A program made the translations under genes and the position numbers. A stretch of DNA of 64,000 bases from Bacteroidota bacterium. GTDB lineage: Bacteria > Bacteroidota > Bacteroidia > Chitinophagales > Chitinophagaceae. Positions 28,481-38,217 of this stretch are shown piece by piece (position 1 is the first letter of the stretch; every line of letters begins with the position of its first letter). The DNA lies in contig JAFEAF010000019.1 of the NCBI GenBank assembly GCA_018266555.1, positions 186,001-250,000 on the forward strand. Direction: 5' to 3'. Under the pieces are notes generated by a model that saw nothing but the letters and a program-made list of their open reading frames with translations, was not told where the DNA came from and did no database searches.

Positions 28481-29206
28481 ATGACCATCATACCTGCTAT
28501 TGATATTATCGAAGGAAACTGTGTGAGACTGGAACAGGGAGATTATTCAAAAATCAGTCTGTACAACAAATATCCCCTTGGAGTTGCCAAACAATTTGAA
28601 GATGCGGGGCTGAAAAGATTGCATTTGGTAGATTTGGATGGTGCCAAAGCAGGATCAGTCAAAAACTGGAAAGTATTGGAAACAATTGCCGGCAAAACAA
28701 ATTTGATTATTGATTTTGGCGGAGGAATCAAGCAAGAGAAAGATGTCCGGATTGTTTTTGACTCCGGGGCAGCGCTGGCGACGATTGGGAGCATCGCAAG
28801 TGAAAATGAAATAGAGTTTTTGAAATGGATTCAGGAATTCGGTGCAGCTAATTTTTTTTTAGGTGCTGATGTAAAAAATGAAAAAATTACCATTCATGGA
28901 TGGCAGAAAATTACAGACATTGATTTATTTGATTTCATTCAAAAATATATTGCACAAAGGATTAACTATATATTTTGTACCGATGTATCGAAAGACGGAA
29001 AGCTTCAGGGGCCGGCTATTGATTTATACAAAAAGATCATGGAGAAGTTTCCTGATTTGAATCTCGTTGCCAGTGGCGGCATCAGTTCTTTAAAAGATCT
29101 GGAAGAATTAAAAAATATCGGTTGCAGCGCTGCCATTGTAGGAAAAGCTATTTATGAAAATAAAATCTCATTGAAAGAATTAGAATTATTCAATTCATCA
29201 TTTTAA
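28481..29206 (+). CDS. hisA: ProFAR isomerase
   Basis: A (beta/alpha)8 barrel, 241 residues, with the catalytic aspartates in [14 protein letters not shown] (Asp8) and [13 protein letters not shown], and phosphate sites DFGGGIK and SGGISS. Homologous to the next gene, hisF. It starts one base after the hisH stop. Confidence 0.97.
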   Translation: MTIIPAIDIIEGNCVRLEQGDYSKISLYNKYPLGVAKQFEDAGLKRLHLVDLDGAKAGSVKNWKVLETIAGKTNLIIDFGGGIKQEKDVRIVFDSGAALATIGSIASENEIEFLKWIQEFGAANFFLGADVKNEKITIHGWQKITDIDLFDFIQKYIAQRINYIFCTDVSKDGKLQGPAIDLYKKIMEKFPDLNLVASGGISSLKDLEELKNIGCSAAIVGKAIYENKISLKELELFNSSF

Positions 29207-29208
29207 TT

Positions 29209-29967
29209 GTGTTGACAAAACGTATCATACCATGTCTTGACATTAAAGACGGAAGAACGGTGAAAGGAACCAACTTCATCAACCTGCGGGATGCCGGTGA
29301 TCCGGTAGAATTAGGAGCATTGTATGCGCAGCAGGGAGCAGATGAATTAGTATTCCTGGACATCGCAGCTACTATTGAAAAAAGAAAAACACTTTCCGAG
29401 TTAGTAAATAAAATCGCTCATCATGTCAATATCCCATTTACTGTTGGCGGTGGCATTAAAACTGTTGATGATGTCAATCTGCTTTTACAAAATGGCGCTG
29501 ATAAAATTTCAATAAATACAGCCGCCTTTAAAAACCCTGACCTGATTCAGCAATTGGCAAAAGAATTTGGAAGCCAGTGTGTGGTACTTGCCATTGATAC
29601 AAAAAAAGAAGAGAACGGAAACTGGTATGTTTATCTGAATGGAGGAAGAATGAAAACAGAAACTAAATGTTTTGAATGGGCGAGGCAGGCTGTGGAGCTT
29701 GGTGTTGGAGAAATTTTATTGACTTCCATGAATCATGATGGAACAAAAAATGGTTTTGCCGTTGAAATCACAAAATTGCTTGCTGAAAATCTTCCCGTTC
29801 CTGTTATTGCATCAGGAGGCGCAGGCAAAATGGATCATTTTGCAGATGTGTTTAAAGATGCTTCTGCCGATGCGGCACTGGCGGCAAGTATTTTTCATTT
29901 TAAAGAAATAGCTATCCCCGATTTAAAAAAATATTTAGCTCAACAAAAAATTGTAATAAGACTATGA
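29209..29967 (+). CDS. hisF: imidazole glycerol phosphate synthase cyclase subunit
   Basis: A 252-residue barrel beginning [19 protein letters not shown]; catalytic Asp in CLDIKDG and in [12 protein letters not shown]. No ATG is present at this end: I chose GTG at 29209, which gives the usual MLTKR start, over TTG at 29212. Partner of HisH. The stop overlaps hisI by 4 bases. Confidence 0.96.
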   Translation: MLTKRIIPCLDIKDGRTVKGTNFINLRDAGDPVELGALYAQQGADELVFLDIAATIEKRKTLSELVNKIAHHVNIPFTVGGGIKTVDDVNLLLQNGADKISINTAAFKNPDLIQQLAKEFGSQCVVLAIDTKKEENGNWYVYLNGGRMKTETKCFEWARQAVELGVGEILLTSMNHDGTKNGFAVEITKLLAENLPVPVIASGGAGKMDHFADVFKDASADAALAASIFHFKEIAIPDLKKYLAQQKIVIRL

Positions 29968-30554
29968 AGCCTGAATTTAAAAAATCCCCGGACGGATTAA
30001 TGCCGGTAATTATACAGGATGCAGTCAGCAAAACTGTTTTGATGCTTGGCTTCATGAATGAAGAAGCTTTTGAAAAAAGCATAAAAGAAAAAAAAGTAAC
30101 CTTCTTCAGCAGGAGCAAACAACGGCTTTGGACAAAAGGAGAAACATCGGGAAATTTTCTTTTGATAAGAGAAATTCTTACAGACTGCGATAATGACACC
30201 TTGTTGATCAAAACCACGCCCACCGGCCCGGTTTGTCATACCGGCGCTGATACCTGTTTCAATGAAAACAATTCTTCTTTTTCTTTAGAAAAACTGGAAG
30301 AAATTATTAATGAAAGAAAAAATAATCCTTTAGCATCTTCTTACACTTCATCGTTATTTGAAAAAGGTATCAGTAAAATAGCTCAAAAAGTAGGAGAAGA
30401 ATCCGTGGAACTGGTAATAGAAAGTACAGGTAATAACGACTCCCTCTTTCTAAATGAAGCTGCTGACCTCTTATACCATTATTTTGTATTGCTACAGGCA
30501 AAAAACCACAAACTGAGTGATGTGGTGAAGATTTTAAATGAGCGGCATAAGTGA
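29964..30554 (+). CDS. hisIE: bifunctional phosphoribosyl-AMP cyclohydrolase / phosphoribosyl-ATP pyrophosphatase
   Basis: A 196-residue fusion: residues 1-105 HisI ([31 protein letters not shown], metal ligands in DCDNDTLL and the Cys of [10 protein letters not shown]) and residues about 115-196 HisE ([26 protein letters not shown]). Steps two and three of the pathway. Last gene of the his operon, so all enzymes of histidine synthesis are encoded in one run. Confidence 0.97.
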   Translation: MKPEFKKSPDGLMPVIIQDAVSKTVLMLGFMNEEAFEKSIKEKKVTFFSRSKQRLWTKGETSGNFLLIREILTDCDNDTLLIKTTPTGPVCHTGADTCFNENNSSFSLEKLEEIINERKNNPLASSYTSSLFEKGISKIAQKVGEESVELVIESTGNNDSLFLNEAADLLYHYFVLLQAKNHKLSDVVKILNERHK

Positions 30555-30615
30555 ATGGGACCTAAAATCTTCCATTGATATCATTGATTGGCTTATCTCA
30601 TATGGAATTGCCGGT

Positions 30616-30646
30616 GGATTAAATAAAAAACATTTTTATTTAATCC
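30616..30646. terminator. perfect 14-bp AT-rich inverted repeat after the his operon
   Basis: GGATTAAATAAAAA (30616-30629) and its exact complement (30633-30646) with 3 bases between. It lies 62 bases after hisIE. The arm itself ends in a T-run on each strand, so it may end transcription, but no clean T-tract follows the stem. Confidence 0.45.
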
Positions 30647-30754
30647 AAATAAATTGACATACCTTACATATTCTCCCCCCTATCCAACTTTATTTATTCC
30701 TTCCCTATACCAACGATTATATAAACATTTTTAACTCACTTAAAAACGCAACAC

Positions 30755-31474
30755 ATGAGAAAGATTCTTTCTTTTCTGATGCTGGTTCCACTATTTGCAA
30801 TCAGCCAGAACCAAACTGTCATTAGCGCCCAGCGCTATTTTCCAAAACCGGATAAAGTATTGGAATTTGAAAAAGCTTTGGTTTCCCATATACAAAAATA
30901 CCATAGCGGCGACTGGAAATGGAGAGTGTATGAAATTCAAACAGGGCCCGATGCCGGCGGCTATCATATTGTAGAAGGCCCTAAAACATGGGATGAGTTT
31001 GATAAACGGGGCGACCTTGGAGCTGAACATTTGAATGACTGGAATAAAAATGTAGCGCCCAACCTGAGTGATAAATATTCATCGGGATATTCTGATTATC
31101 GAGAAGATCTAAGCACCACTCAGCTACTTGCTTTTACTAATAAGATCACTATTACCCATGTATTTCCCAAACCAGGAATGGGAGGAAAAGTGGAGGCGGA
31201 TATAAAGAAAATCAAAAAGGGATGGGAAGCCGGCAACCAGACCGTTGCTGTTTACCAGGCTGTAGCTTCTGGCCCCACGCAATATGCAATTGTGTCCCGG
31301 TTGAAAGATGGATTGAAAGAATTACAAAGCGGATATCGCAAACCCATCAAAGAACGTTATGATGCTGCCAACGGAGAAGGTACCTACGAGATATTCCTGG
31401 ATCACATAAACAAAACAACAGAAAACAACTGGTCGGAAATACTTTCTTTCCGGGCCGATCTGAGTTCAAAGTGA
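30755..31474 (+). CDS. secreted protein of unknown function
   Basis: A 239-residue protein with a signal peptide (cleavage near FAISQN, residue 19). The mature part has two similar-length halves, each beginning with a strand that ends in a Phe-Pro-Lys-Pro pattern (RYFPKPDKVLEFEKAL at about 28 and HVFPKPGMGGKVEADI at about 134), which suggests a duplicated alpha/beta-barrel fold of the dimeric (ABM/Dabb-like) type. That fold is inference. No catalytic motif is recognised. It stands alone between his and the thiolase and ends before a terminator. Confidence 0.75.
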   Translation: MRKILSFLMLVPLFAISQNQTVISAQRYFPKPDKVLEFEKALVSHIQKYHSGDWKWRVYEIQTGPDAGGYHIVEGPKTWDEFDKRGDLGAEHLNDWNKNVAPNLSDKYSSGYSDYREDLSTTQLLAFTNKITITHVFPKPGMGGKVEADIKKIKKGWEAGNQTVAVYQAVASGPTQYAIVSRLKDGLKELQSGYRKPIKERYDAANGEGTYEIFLDHINKTTENNWSEILSFRADLSSK

Positions 31475-31570
31475 AAAAATTTTAATTGAAAGTCGGAGCG
31501 CAGTTATATAGCTTACTTAAATCATAACCCGTGTTCCAGGCTAATCATTCACAAATGATATCAGCTAAAA

Positions 31571-31596
31571 CCTCTTCGAATTGAAGAGGTTTTTTT
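31571..31596. terminator. rho-independent terminator between converging genes
   Basis: CCTCTTC (31571-31577), 5-base loop, GAAGAGG (31583-31589) and seven T. Four A precede it, so it can also serve the minus-strand thiolase gene. Confidence 0.8.
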
Positions 31597-31669
31597 AATT
31601 GCAATCTTATTAGAAAAACTTGGCAGAATAATCAGCAAGCTGCAATCTTTTTAACCAACTCTAAAATCA

Positions 31670-32854
31670 CTAAGAAACATTTTCAATCACCATTGCACTG
31701 GCGCCACCTCCTCCATTACAAATTCCCGCAGCGCCATATTTAGTATTGTTTGCCTTGAGCACATTTAGTAAAGTGACAATGATCCTTGCCCCGCTGCAAC
31801 CGAGAGGATGACCAAGAGAAACAGCGCCGCCATGTACATTTACTTTTGCCGGATTCAAGTTCATGCGTTTTGTATTTTCAATCCCAACTACAGCAAATGC
31901 TTCATTCAGTTCCCAATATTCAATATCACTCATTTTCAAATTCGCTTTGGCTACTGCTTTAGGCACAGCAAGAGATGGAGTTGTGGTAAACCATTCCGGT
32001 GTTTGTTCGGCATCAGCATATGAACGGATCAACGCCAAAGGCTTAATGCCTAACGCTTCTGCTTTTTCTTTACTCATTAATACTAATGCAGCAGCGCCAT
32101 CATTCATGGTGCTGGCATTGGCAGCCGTTACGGTTCCGTCTTTTTGAAATGCCGGGTTTAATGATGGGATCTTTTCAAATTTTACATTGAATGGTTCTTC
32201 ATCCTTACTGATCACAACAGGGTCGCCTTTACGTTGCGGGATTTCAACAGGTACAACTTCGTTTTTGAATTTACCACTCTCCCAGGCTGCCTGGCTTCGT
32301 TTATAACTTTCAATCGCAAACACATCCTGATCCTGCCTGCTGATGCCACATTCCTTTGCACATAATTCTGCAGCATTACCCATGGCTCTGCCATCATATA
32401 CATCTGTCAGTCCATCTTTAGCTAATCCATCTATGAAGGAAACATTACCATATTTATTTCCCCATCTCAAACTGTCTGCATAAAAAGGAACATTACTCAT
32501 ACTTTCCATCCCACCGGCTACTACTATATCTGCATCTCCTAATAAAATACTTTGCGCAGCCTGTGCAATTGCTTTCATTCCACTGGCGCAAACTTTATTG
32601 ACAGTAGTACAAACAACTTCATCGGGCAATCCGGCAAACTTTGCTGCCTGCCTGGCCGGTGCCTGGCCTAAATTGGCTTGCAACACACAACCCATTAATA
32701 CTTCCTGTACTGAACCGGGGGAAGTGCCTGCTCTTTTCAATGCTTCTTTAATAGCCACTGCTCCTAATTGAGTAGCTGATAAACTTTTTAATGATCCGCC
32801 AAAACTTCCTATCGGTGTTCGAACTGCGGAGATGATATAAACCTCTTTAGCCAT
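31670..32854 (-). CDS. acetyl-CoA C-acyltransferase (thiolase)
   Basis: A 394-residue thiolase II-type enzyme. I start it at the ATG at 32852-32854 (MAKEVYIISAVRTPIG), the family start; the open frame extends 28 codons upstream with no homologous look. Active-site Cys89 is in VNKVCASGMKA, the His in NVHGGAVSLGHPLGCSGARI and the second Cys in AGICNGGGGAS. It either condenses two acetyl-CoA or cleaves 3-ketoacyl-CoA; AtoB/PhaA type is more likely than FadA because no beta-oxidation partner is adjacent. It is monocistronic. Confidence 0.93.
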   Translation of the reverse strand: MAKEVYIISAVRTPIGSFGGSLKSLSATQLGAVAIKEALKRAGTSPGSVQEVLMGCVLQANLGQAPARQAAKFAGLPDEVVCTTVNKVCASGMKAIAQAAQSILLGDADIVVAGGMESMSNVPFYADSLRWGNKYGNVSFIDGLAKDGLTDVYDGRAMGNAAELCAKECGISRQDQDVFAIESYKRSQAAWESGKFKNEVVPVEIPQRKGDPVVISKDEEPFNVKFEKIPSLNPAFQKDGTVTAANASTMNDGAAALVLMSKEKAEALGIKPLALIRSYADAEQTPEWFTTTPSLAVPKAVAKANLKMSDIEYWELNEAFAVVGIENTKRMNLNPAKVNVHGGAVSLGHPLGCSGARIIVTLLNVLKANNTKYGAAGICNGGGGASAMVIENVS

Positions 32855-32882
32855 ATTTAAGTTCCATTTTTTATTTGAAAGG

Positions 32883-32890
32883 CAAAGATA
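32883..32890 (-). promoter_or_regulatory. candidate -7 box for the thiolase gene
   Basis: On the minus strand TATCTTTG, a perfect TAnnTTTG, 28 bases before the chosen ATG. No clear -33 TTTG at the right spacing. It lies inside the longer open frame, which supports the shorter start. Confidence 0.45.
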
Positions 32891-33014
32891 ACAATTGTTA
32901 GTCTTGAAAAGGGCTCTACCAGGTTGCAATATCATCATTGCGTCTGTATAAAATACGGGTAAAAGACAGGCGCATACAAAAAACTAGCAGCAGGAATTCA
33001 CTTAGCTTTATGTT

Positions 33015-34238
33015 ATGACTGGAATCATTGACCGGGGCCAACGCATAAGGGAAAAAAGTTTTCTGCTTATGGTGCCGCTTTTTGCTTTGGCAGGAGTGCT
33101 ATGGTCAGTCTTGTATTATTTTTATTATGGTTTCACCATCCCGGTCATTATACCCGGCAGCTATTCCATTATATCGTTTCTATCGCTTCTTCTTTATCGC
33201 TGGCACAAAAATTTTCCTCTATTCCGAACCATCCAACTCCTATTGATATTATTGCTACCCTTTTTATTGCATTTAAGTTTGGGCAATTTCATTTCATCCA
33301 GCGCTGTCATTCTTTGGAGTACCCTTTGCCCGCTGGGAGCTTTAGCATTTTATAATACCAAAGCGGCTACATATTATATACTTCTCTTCCTGCTTGTTGT
33401 GTTTGCTGCCTTTTTTCTGGAGAATAAAATTGTGCCTGCAGAAACTAAACTGCCAGCAGAACTGATCAGGATATTATTCGTTTTGAATATTGCTTCCGTT
33501 ACATTTCTGACCTTCTTCGTATTACGCTACTTTGTAAATCAAAACGATAAGGTTAAAGAACAACTCAAGCATGAACAGGAATTACTGGCAGCAGAAAGAG
33601 AAAAATCAGAAAAGTTACTGCTGAATATTCTTCCGTTATCTATTGCGGAACGATTGAAAGCCGGAGAAAAAACAATAGCTGATGAGTATCCTGAAGCTGC
33701 AGTGATGTTTGCCGATATAGTCGGGTTTACCTCTACAACCCAGCATATTCCTCCAGTCATGCTTGTTGAAAACCTGAATAAAATTTTCACGCATTTTGAT
33801 TTGCTTGTTGAAAAATCTGGATTAGAAAAAATAAAAACTATTGGCGATGCATACATGGTTGTTTCGGGCTTAACGGTGGATCATCGTGATCACATTTTCC
33901 GGATGACTGATCTCGCATTAAATATGACTGAAGATATCCAGCAATTCAGCCTGGATGGTAAAACAAAATGTTCGATGCGCATAGGCCTGCATGCAGGCCC
34001 GGTGGTAGCCGGAGTGATCGGTACAAAAAAATTCTCCTACGATGTGTGGGGGGATGCAGTCAATACCGCAAGCAGGATGGAATCTTTCAGTGAACCCGGA
34101 ATGATTCAACTCACTGAAAAATTTTATGAGTATATCAAAAACGATTATGAATGTGAATACCGGGGTAAGTGTGAAATAAAAAGCAAGGGCTGGATGAACC
34201 TGTATTTTCTAAAAGGAAAAAGGAAATACAGGAAATAA
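33015..34238 (+). CDS. membrane-bound class III adenylate cyclase
   Basis: A 407-residue protein: six hydrophobic segments over residues 15-172, a charged coiled coil (about 178-205), then a class III cyclase domain. Metal aspartates are Asp234 (FADIVGFT) and Asp278 (KTIGDAYM). Lys274 and Asp344 (YDVWGDAVN) occupy the base-selecting positions and indicate ATP rather than GTP; Asn351 and Arg355 complete the transition-state set. All catalytic residues are present, so it should be active as a homodimer. The signal sensed by the membrane part is unknown. A Crp/Fnr protein is encoded 5 kb away. Confidence 0.9.
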   Translation: MTGIIDRGQRIREKSFLLMVPLFALAGVLWSVLYYFYYGFTIPVIIPGSYSIISFLSLLLYRWHKNFPLFRTIQLLLILLLPFLLHLSLGNFISSSAVILWSTLCPLGALAFYNTKAATYYILLFLLVVFAAFFLENKIVPAETKLPAELIRILFVLNIASVTFLTFFVLRYFVNQNDKVKEQLKHEQELLAAEREKSEKLLLNILPLSIAERLKAGEKTIADEYPEAAVMFADIVGFTSTTQHIPPVMLVENLNKIFTHFDLLVEKSGLEKIKTIGDAYMVVSGLTVDHRDHIFRMTDLALNMTEDIQQFSLDGKTKCSMRIGLHAGPVVAGVIGTKKFSYDVWGDAVNTASRMESFSEPGMIQLTEKFYEYIKNDYECEYRGKCEIKSKGWMNLYFLKGKRKYRK

Positions 34239-34521
34239 AAAAATCTACTTTCCCAGTTTTTAAAGCCTGGTATTTTGTTTTAAATAAGAAAAATTCCTTT
34301 CAATTCCAAAAATCATTAAAGAAAATTCTGGGATCTGATCGGGTCTGGCATAATAAAATAGTTTCCCTTTAATATGATACTACTATCCATAATGATGACA
34401 AAAGGTTAAATGCTATATTACAGATGTTAATCACATGTAAATGCATGCAAATTTTGCAATAATACCAATTCTTCGCATGTCTTTTGCATCCGGGACATTA
34501 TTCATTCACTCAAAAAATCGT

Positions 34522-34938
34522 ATGAACATGAAAAGATTAATTATTCTATCCGGGCTATTGCTCGCATGCAGTGGTTTGATGTTTGCACAAACCAAGACCA
34601 CTTCATCAAAAACTTCCAAAACAAAAGAAGCCAAAACTTCTACTGTAGCAACAAAATCCAAGGTTGCCGCCAAAGACGATAAAAATGCTACAGTAGCAAA
34701 AGAGCCTAAGGTTAAAGCAAAAGTAGCTACTGAAGCAAAAACTAAGGCAAAAGAAACAAGTAAAGCCAAGTCAACTACTTCAGTTGCTAAAACAAACAGC
34801 GCTACTCATCTGAAAGCCAATGGCACACCTGATATGCGGTTTAAGGAAAATAAAGCGCCAAAGAAAAAAGATGGCACTCCGGATATGCGTTACAAGGTGA
34901 ATAAAGAAAAAGCAAAAGAGAAAACTAAAACAAACTAA
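34522..34938 (+). CDS. secreted Lys/Ala/Thr-rich low-complexity protein with GTPDMR repeats
   Basis: A 138-residue protein; I chose ATG at 34522 because it gives a clear signal peptide (MNMKRLIILSG to LMFAQ, residue 23), whereas the open frame upstream does not. The mature region is about a third Lys, rich in Ala, Thr and Ser, and resembles histone H1 tails in composition. Near the C-terminus the 11-residue unit GTPDMR(F/Y)K(E/V)NK occurs twice (101-111, 118-128). Function unknown; such basic exported proteins could bind anionic polymers. Isolated gene followed by a terminator. Confidence 0.75.
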   Translation: MNMKRLIILSGLLLACSGLMFAQTKTTSSKTSKTKEAKTSTVATKSKVAAKDDKNATVAKEPKVKAKVATEAKTKAKETSKAKSTTSVAKTNSATHLKANGTPDMRFKENKAPKKKDGTPDMRYKVNKEKAKEKTKTN

Positions 34939-34965
34939 AACAAACTTAAAAACAGATAGTTTTAC

Positions 34966-34996
34966 AAAAAGGTTGATTTAATAAATCAACCTTTTT
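34966..34996. terminator. bidirectional rho-independent terminator
   Basis: AAAAAGGTTGATTTA and its perfect complement around one central base; effective stem GGTTGAT/ATCAACC with A-run before and T-run after. It serves the Lys-rich gene on the plus strand and the small minus-strand gene that ends at 35038. Confidence 0.8.
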
Positions 34997-35037
34997 AATT
35001 GTAGAAGTTACGCCCTCTACAAAATATTTTAGAAAAA

Positions 35038-35346
35038 TTAATTTGATTTTGATCCCAGGATAGAATCAATAGCTGCTCCAAGCAGATCAACGATTTCTTG
35101 CTTGACAACTCCAATCTGTTCGATCTCCTCCCCTACCCGCCAATGCGTTCCTTCTTTTATTAAAGTAAGCCTAAGAGTGCCTTTGCCCGATTGTAGCAGC
35201 ACATCATAAGTCCCGGTGAGCTGACCTTCCCAAGATATTGTTTCCGCAACTGCAGCTTTGTAAAAAATTGTATTATAAGTGAAAGTGGTTGTGAAAACGA
35301 GATGGTCAATTGAATCCGGTATACCGGCAACTAGTTGATAGTCCAT
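35038..35346 (-). CDS. small hypothetical protein
   Basis: A 102-residue acidic protein without signal peptide or membrane segment. Alternating hydrophobic residues (LVFTTTFTYNTIFY, GTYDVLLQSGKGTLRLTLI) suggest a beta-sandwich followed by a helix. No family recognised. It ends at a bidirectional terminator, which supports it as a real gene. Confidence 0.55.
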   Translation of the reverse strand: MDYQLVAGIPDSIDHLVFTTTFTYNTIFYKAAVAETISWEGQLTGTYDVLLQSGKGTLRLTLIKEGTHWRVGEEIEQIGVVKQEIVDLLGAAIDSILGSKSN

Positions 35347-35437
35347 AAAATTCCGTTTTATACTATTAAGTTAAGATTAAAAAATTCCGTACTAACAATT
35401 AGTTTTATGAACGGTCTGTTTCAGATGTTTTTTGGTA

Positions 35438-36154
35438 TCATAGTCTTTCCAATACATCAATAAAAAGCTGCTTCCGTTTTTGAAATCCAATGGACTCATA
35501 AAGCCGGATGGCTGTGATATTACTGGTCAATACATGAAGAAAGGGGACAAAGGAATTATCAAGTATTATTTTCATTACATGCAGCATCAAAGTTTTGGCA
35601 TAGCCTTTACCCTGATGATCAGGATGTGTACAGACGGCGCTTACTTCCATATAAGGAACCGGGTGCATACGCTGCCCCGTCATAGCAATTAGCTTTTCAT
35701 CTTTAAAAATTCCAAAATAGTTTCCAAATAAAATGGTATGTTCCAGAAAAGGGCCTGGTTTTGTAATAGATGTTAGATTGAGCATTTGTGGAATATGAAT
35801 GTCAGTTAATGGTGTAATCAGGCCGCTACTCTCTGTACAAAATGCCCGGACAGGATGCAAATACAACATTTGGGTTACATCCATTGATTGGTTCACCTGC
35901 CATTTCCGATCATCATAATTCATTTTTTCCAATGATGAAATTGCAATCTTTTTCTCAGCAGGCATAAATTCATGCAATCTTTGAAGGCCTGAATCATTCA
36001 AATCTTTTGTTCCGGCAAAAGGTGCAATATCCTGAAGATAATACCCCACCCCGGAGCCAACCACGGCAATATCCCGGTTACCGGTGGTTATGGCATTCCA
36101 AATCATATTATCAAGTATATGTTGCATTCCGTTTGGTAGCTGTATAAAATGCAA
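35438..36154 (-). CDS. GNAT-family N-acetyltransferase
   Basis: A 238-residue protein. The C-terminal third is a GCN5-type domain of the FR47 type: YMEVSAVCTHPDHQGKGYAKTLMLHVM holds the acetyl-CoA loop (QGKGYA, equivalent of Q/RxxGxG/A) and RLYESIGFQKRKQL is the final strand region. The N-terminal part is a divergent GNAT-like half. Substrate unknown. Single gene with gaps of about 100 bases on either side. Confidence 0.85.
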   Translation of the reverse strand: MHFIQLPNGMQHILDNMIWNAITTGNRDIAVVGSGVGYYLQDIAPFAGTKDLNDSGLQRLHEFMPAEKKIAISSLEKMNYDDRKWQVNQSMDVTQMLYLHPVRAFCTESSGLITPLTDIHIPQMLNLTSITKPGPFLEHTILFGNYFGIFKDEKLIAMTGQRMHPVPYMEVSAVCTHPDHQGKGYAKTLMLHVMKIILDNSFVPFLHVLTSNITAIRLYESIGFQKRKQLFIDVLERL

Positions 36155-36255
36155 CTTACTCTAAATCCTGCAGTAGGATATAGTGCAGATAAAAATCATT
36201 AACCTGTATCAGATCTTACAAAAAAAAGTATTGAGTTGCTTCAGGATTTAAAATT

Positions 36256-37653
36256 CTATCGTTTGTTTTTTAGCCTGGAGACGAAGTAAAAATACAAAGG
36301 GACGCCGGCGAGAATTAATGCAGTTCCGATTGCCGCTTCTCTTGGCCTTGAATAGATAGTATTAATAACCAGTGTTGCGCTGAATAAAACAACCAAAGCG
36401 GGTACAACCGGGTAACCCCATACTTTATAAGGCCTGGGTGTATCCGGCATTTTTCTTCTTAGAATAAAAACGCCGAGTGTGGTGGCCCCATAAAAAATGA
36501 AAACGGCAAAGATGATCATGTCTGTTAATTGGTCGAAAGTGCCACTTAAAACAAGTAAGGATGCCAATGCTCCCTGGTACAATAAGGAATATGAGGGTAC
36601 CTTTTTTACATTAAGTCGTGCAGCTTTTGAGAAAAACATCCCTTCGCCTGCCATTGCATAATATATCCTGCCACCGGTTAATATCGTGGCATTCGTACAC
36701 CCCAATGTTGTAAGTGCAATAAGAACAGAAATAAACATTACGCCGCCATTATTCCAGAAAATACGAACTGCTTCCACTGCTGCAATCTGATTTCCCGACC
36801 GGTTAATGGCTTCAATATCGTGAACCGACATCAAGGATAAATAAGTCGTATTGATAAGTAAATAGATACTGATGATTACGATCACTCCTATTGCAATTCC
36901 TTTGGGAATATTTTTATTTGCTTCTTTAATCTCTCCTCCGATAAATCCTATGGATGCCCACCCCTGGTATCCCCAAAATGCAGCAAGCATAGCAGTAAAC
37001 ACAGCACTGAAACTTACAGAAGAAGCATCCACTGTATTTATCTGGAAGGGGCGGGTTAAATCTGCATGAGAACTACTTAATCCAAAGGCGATAATCAGAA
37101 GGATTCCTGTAATCACCATTAAAAGAATTGCCGTACTTACACCGGCGCCTGCTTTTACACCACGATTATTTATCCATGTAAGTACTATTATGATACCAAT
37201 AGCGACTATTTTAATATTAAAATCCTGAAAAGGATGAAACACTCCCCACAAGTTTATATTGCTCCAGGAAGATAGCACCGGAGGTAAATGAATGACACTG
37301 TTAATTGATTGAGCAAACACATAGGCCAGGGCAGAAATGGATGCTGTATGAATTACCGTGAATAAAGACCAGCCAAAAATGAATGCAAAAAATTTATTGT
37401 AAATTTTTTGATAATAAATATACTCACCCCCAGTATTTGCCAGCAAACCTGCTACTTCAGCATTACATAATGCACCGAACAAACTGATAATACCTGCTAG
37501 CAACCAGCAAATAAGCACCCATCCGGAAGAATGCAGTACATCGGTCATAGGAGCTACTTTCTTATATACACCTGAGCCAATGATATTTCCAATCACAAGC
37601 ACAATCACAAAACGTAACCCCAATGAACGATTAAGTTGGTTTTGGGTGTCCAT
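36256..37653 (-). CDS. APC-family amino acid permease
   Basis: A 465-residue membrane protein with 12 hydrophobic segments. The start GLRFVIVLVIGNIIGSGVYKK matches the helix 1 substrate-binding motif (GSG) of the APC superfamily, and the sequence continues NTGGEYIYYQ as in LAT-like exchangers. Expected to move amino acids across the inner membrane; the substrate cannot be read from the sequence. No pathway gene is adjacent. Confidence 0.88.
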   Translation of the reverse strand: MDTQNQLNRSLGLRFVIVLVIGNIIGSGVYKKVAPMTDVLHSSGWVLICWLLAGIISLFGALCNAEVAGLLANTGGEYIYYQKIYNKFFAFIFGWSLFTVIHTASISALAYVFAQSINSVIHLPPVLSSWSNINLWGVFHPFQDFNIKIVAIGIIIVLTWINNRGVKAGAGVSTAILLMVITGILLIIAFGLSSSHADLTRPFQINTVDASSVSFSAVFTAMLAAFWGYQGWASIGFIGGEIKEANKNIPKGIAIGVIVIISIYLLINTTYLSLMSVHDIEAINRSGNQIAAVEAVRIFWNNGGVMFISVLIALTTLGCTNATILTGGRIYYAMAGEGMFFSKAARLNVKKVPSYSLLYQGALASLLVLSGTFDQLTDMIIFAVFIFYGATTLGVFILRRKMPDTPRPYKVWGYPVVPALVVLFSATLVINTIYSRPREAAIGTALILAGVPLYFYFVSRLKNKR

Positions 37654-37711
37654 GTTGTTTTTTAAATGAAACTGAATTTAAAATGGTAGCCTGATTCTAT
37701 TAAATAAAATA

Positions 37712-38206
37712 TTATCGTTCATCCGCACTTGGCCCGTACATACCTGGAACAGGAATGTCCAATAATCTTAAATAAACTGATAATTGTCCCCGGTGATGGA
37801 TTAAGTGATTGAATGCCCAACCACGGATAGCAACTTTTTTCACAAGCTGGTACATGACTTTATCACCAACCCGTACTGTCCAGGATTGATTCATTAGTTC
37901 ATCGGATGCTTTTTCAAGGTCCGCAATAGCCGGATCTAATTTTTCCTGGAAGATATATAATAATTCCTCTAATGAGGCTGCTGTGTTGGAAGGAAAAGAG
38001 CGGCCTGCAAAATCAAAATCGGGACTATGCAGAATGTCCGAGACCCAATGAGGTGTTTGAGCTATATGAGTAGCCAATCTACCTATAGTCATGGATTTTT
38101 CGTGAGGCTTCCAGTCTTTTTTATCAAATGGAACCCGCTCCAGAATTTTTTTTGTCAATGCTGACTCATGTTTCAATTCTGCAATGAATGCATCTTTTAA
38201 AGCCAT
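37712..38206 (-). CDS. DinB-family protein
   Basis: A 164-residue four-helix protein of the DinB/YfiT-like fold. The metal-ligand His residues are present: one in the second helix (LATHIAQTPHW) and the others in FNHLIHHRGQLSVYLR. The end PVPGMYGPSADE is shared with a second DinB protein at 54607. These proteins act as thiol-dependent transferases or have no known role. It lies 12 bases after a LysE-type gene on the same strand, likely co-transcribed. Confidence 0.85.
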   Translation of the reverse strand: MALKDAFIAELKHESALTKKILERVPFDKKDWKPHEKSMTIGRLATHIAQTPHWVSDILHSPDFDFAGRSFPSNTAASLEELLYIFQEKLDPAIADLEKASDELMNQSWTVRVGDKVMYQLVKKVAIRGWAFNHLIHHRGQLSVYLRLLDIPVPGMYGPSADER

Positions 38207-38217
38207 AGATAAAATTT

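Noticed and set aside
32855-32938. 28 extra codons at the N-terminus of the thiolase
   Set aside because: Non-conserved, and a promoter-like box lies within them.
34441-34521. Upstream extension of the Lys-rich protein
   Set aside because: It would bury the signal peptide inside the protein.
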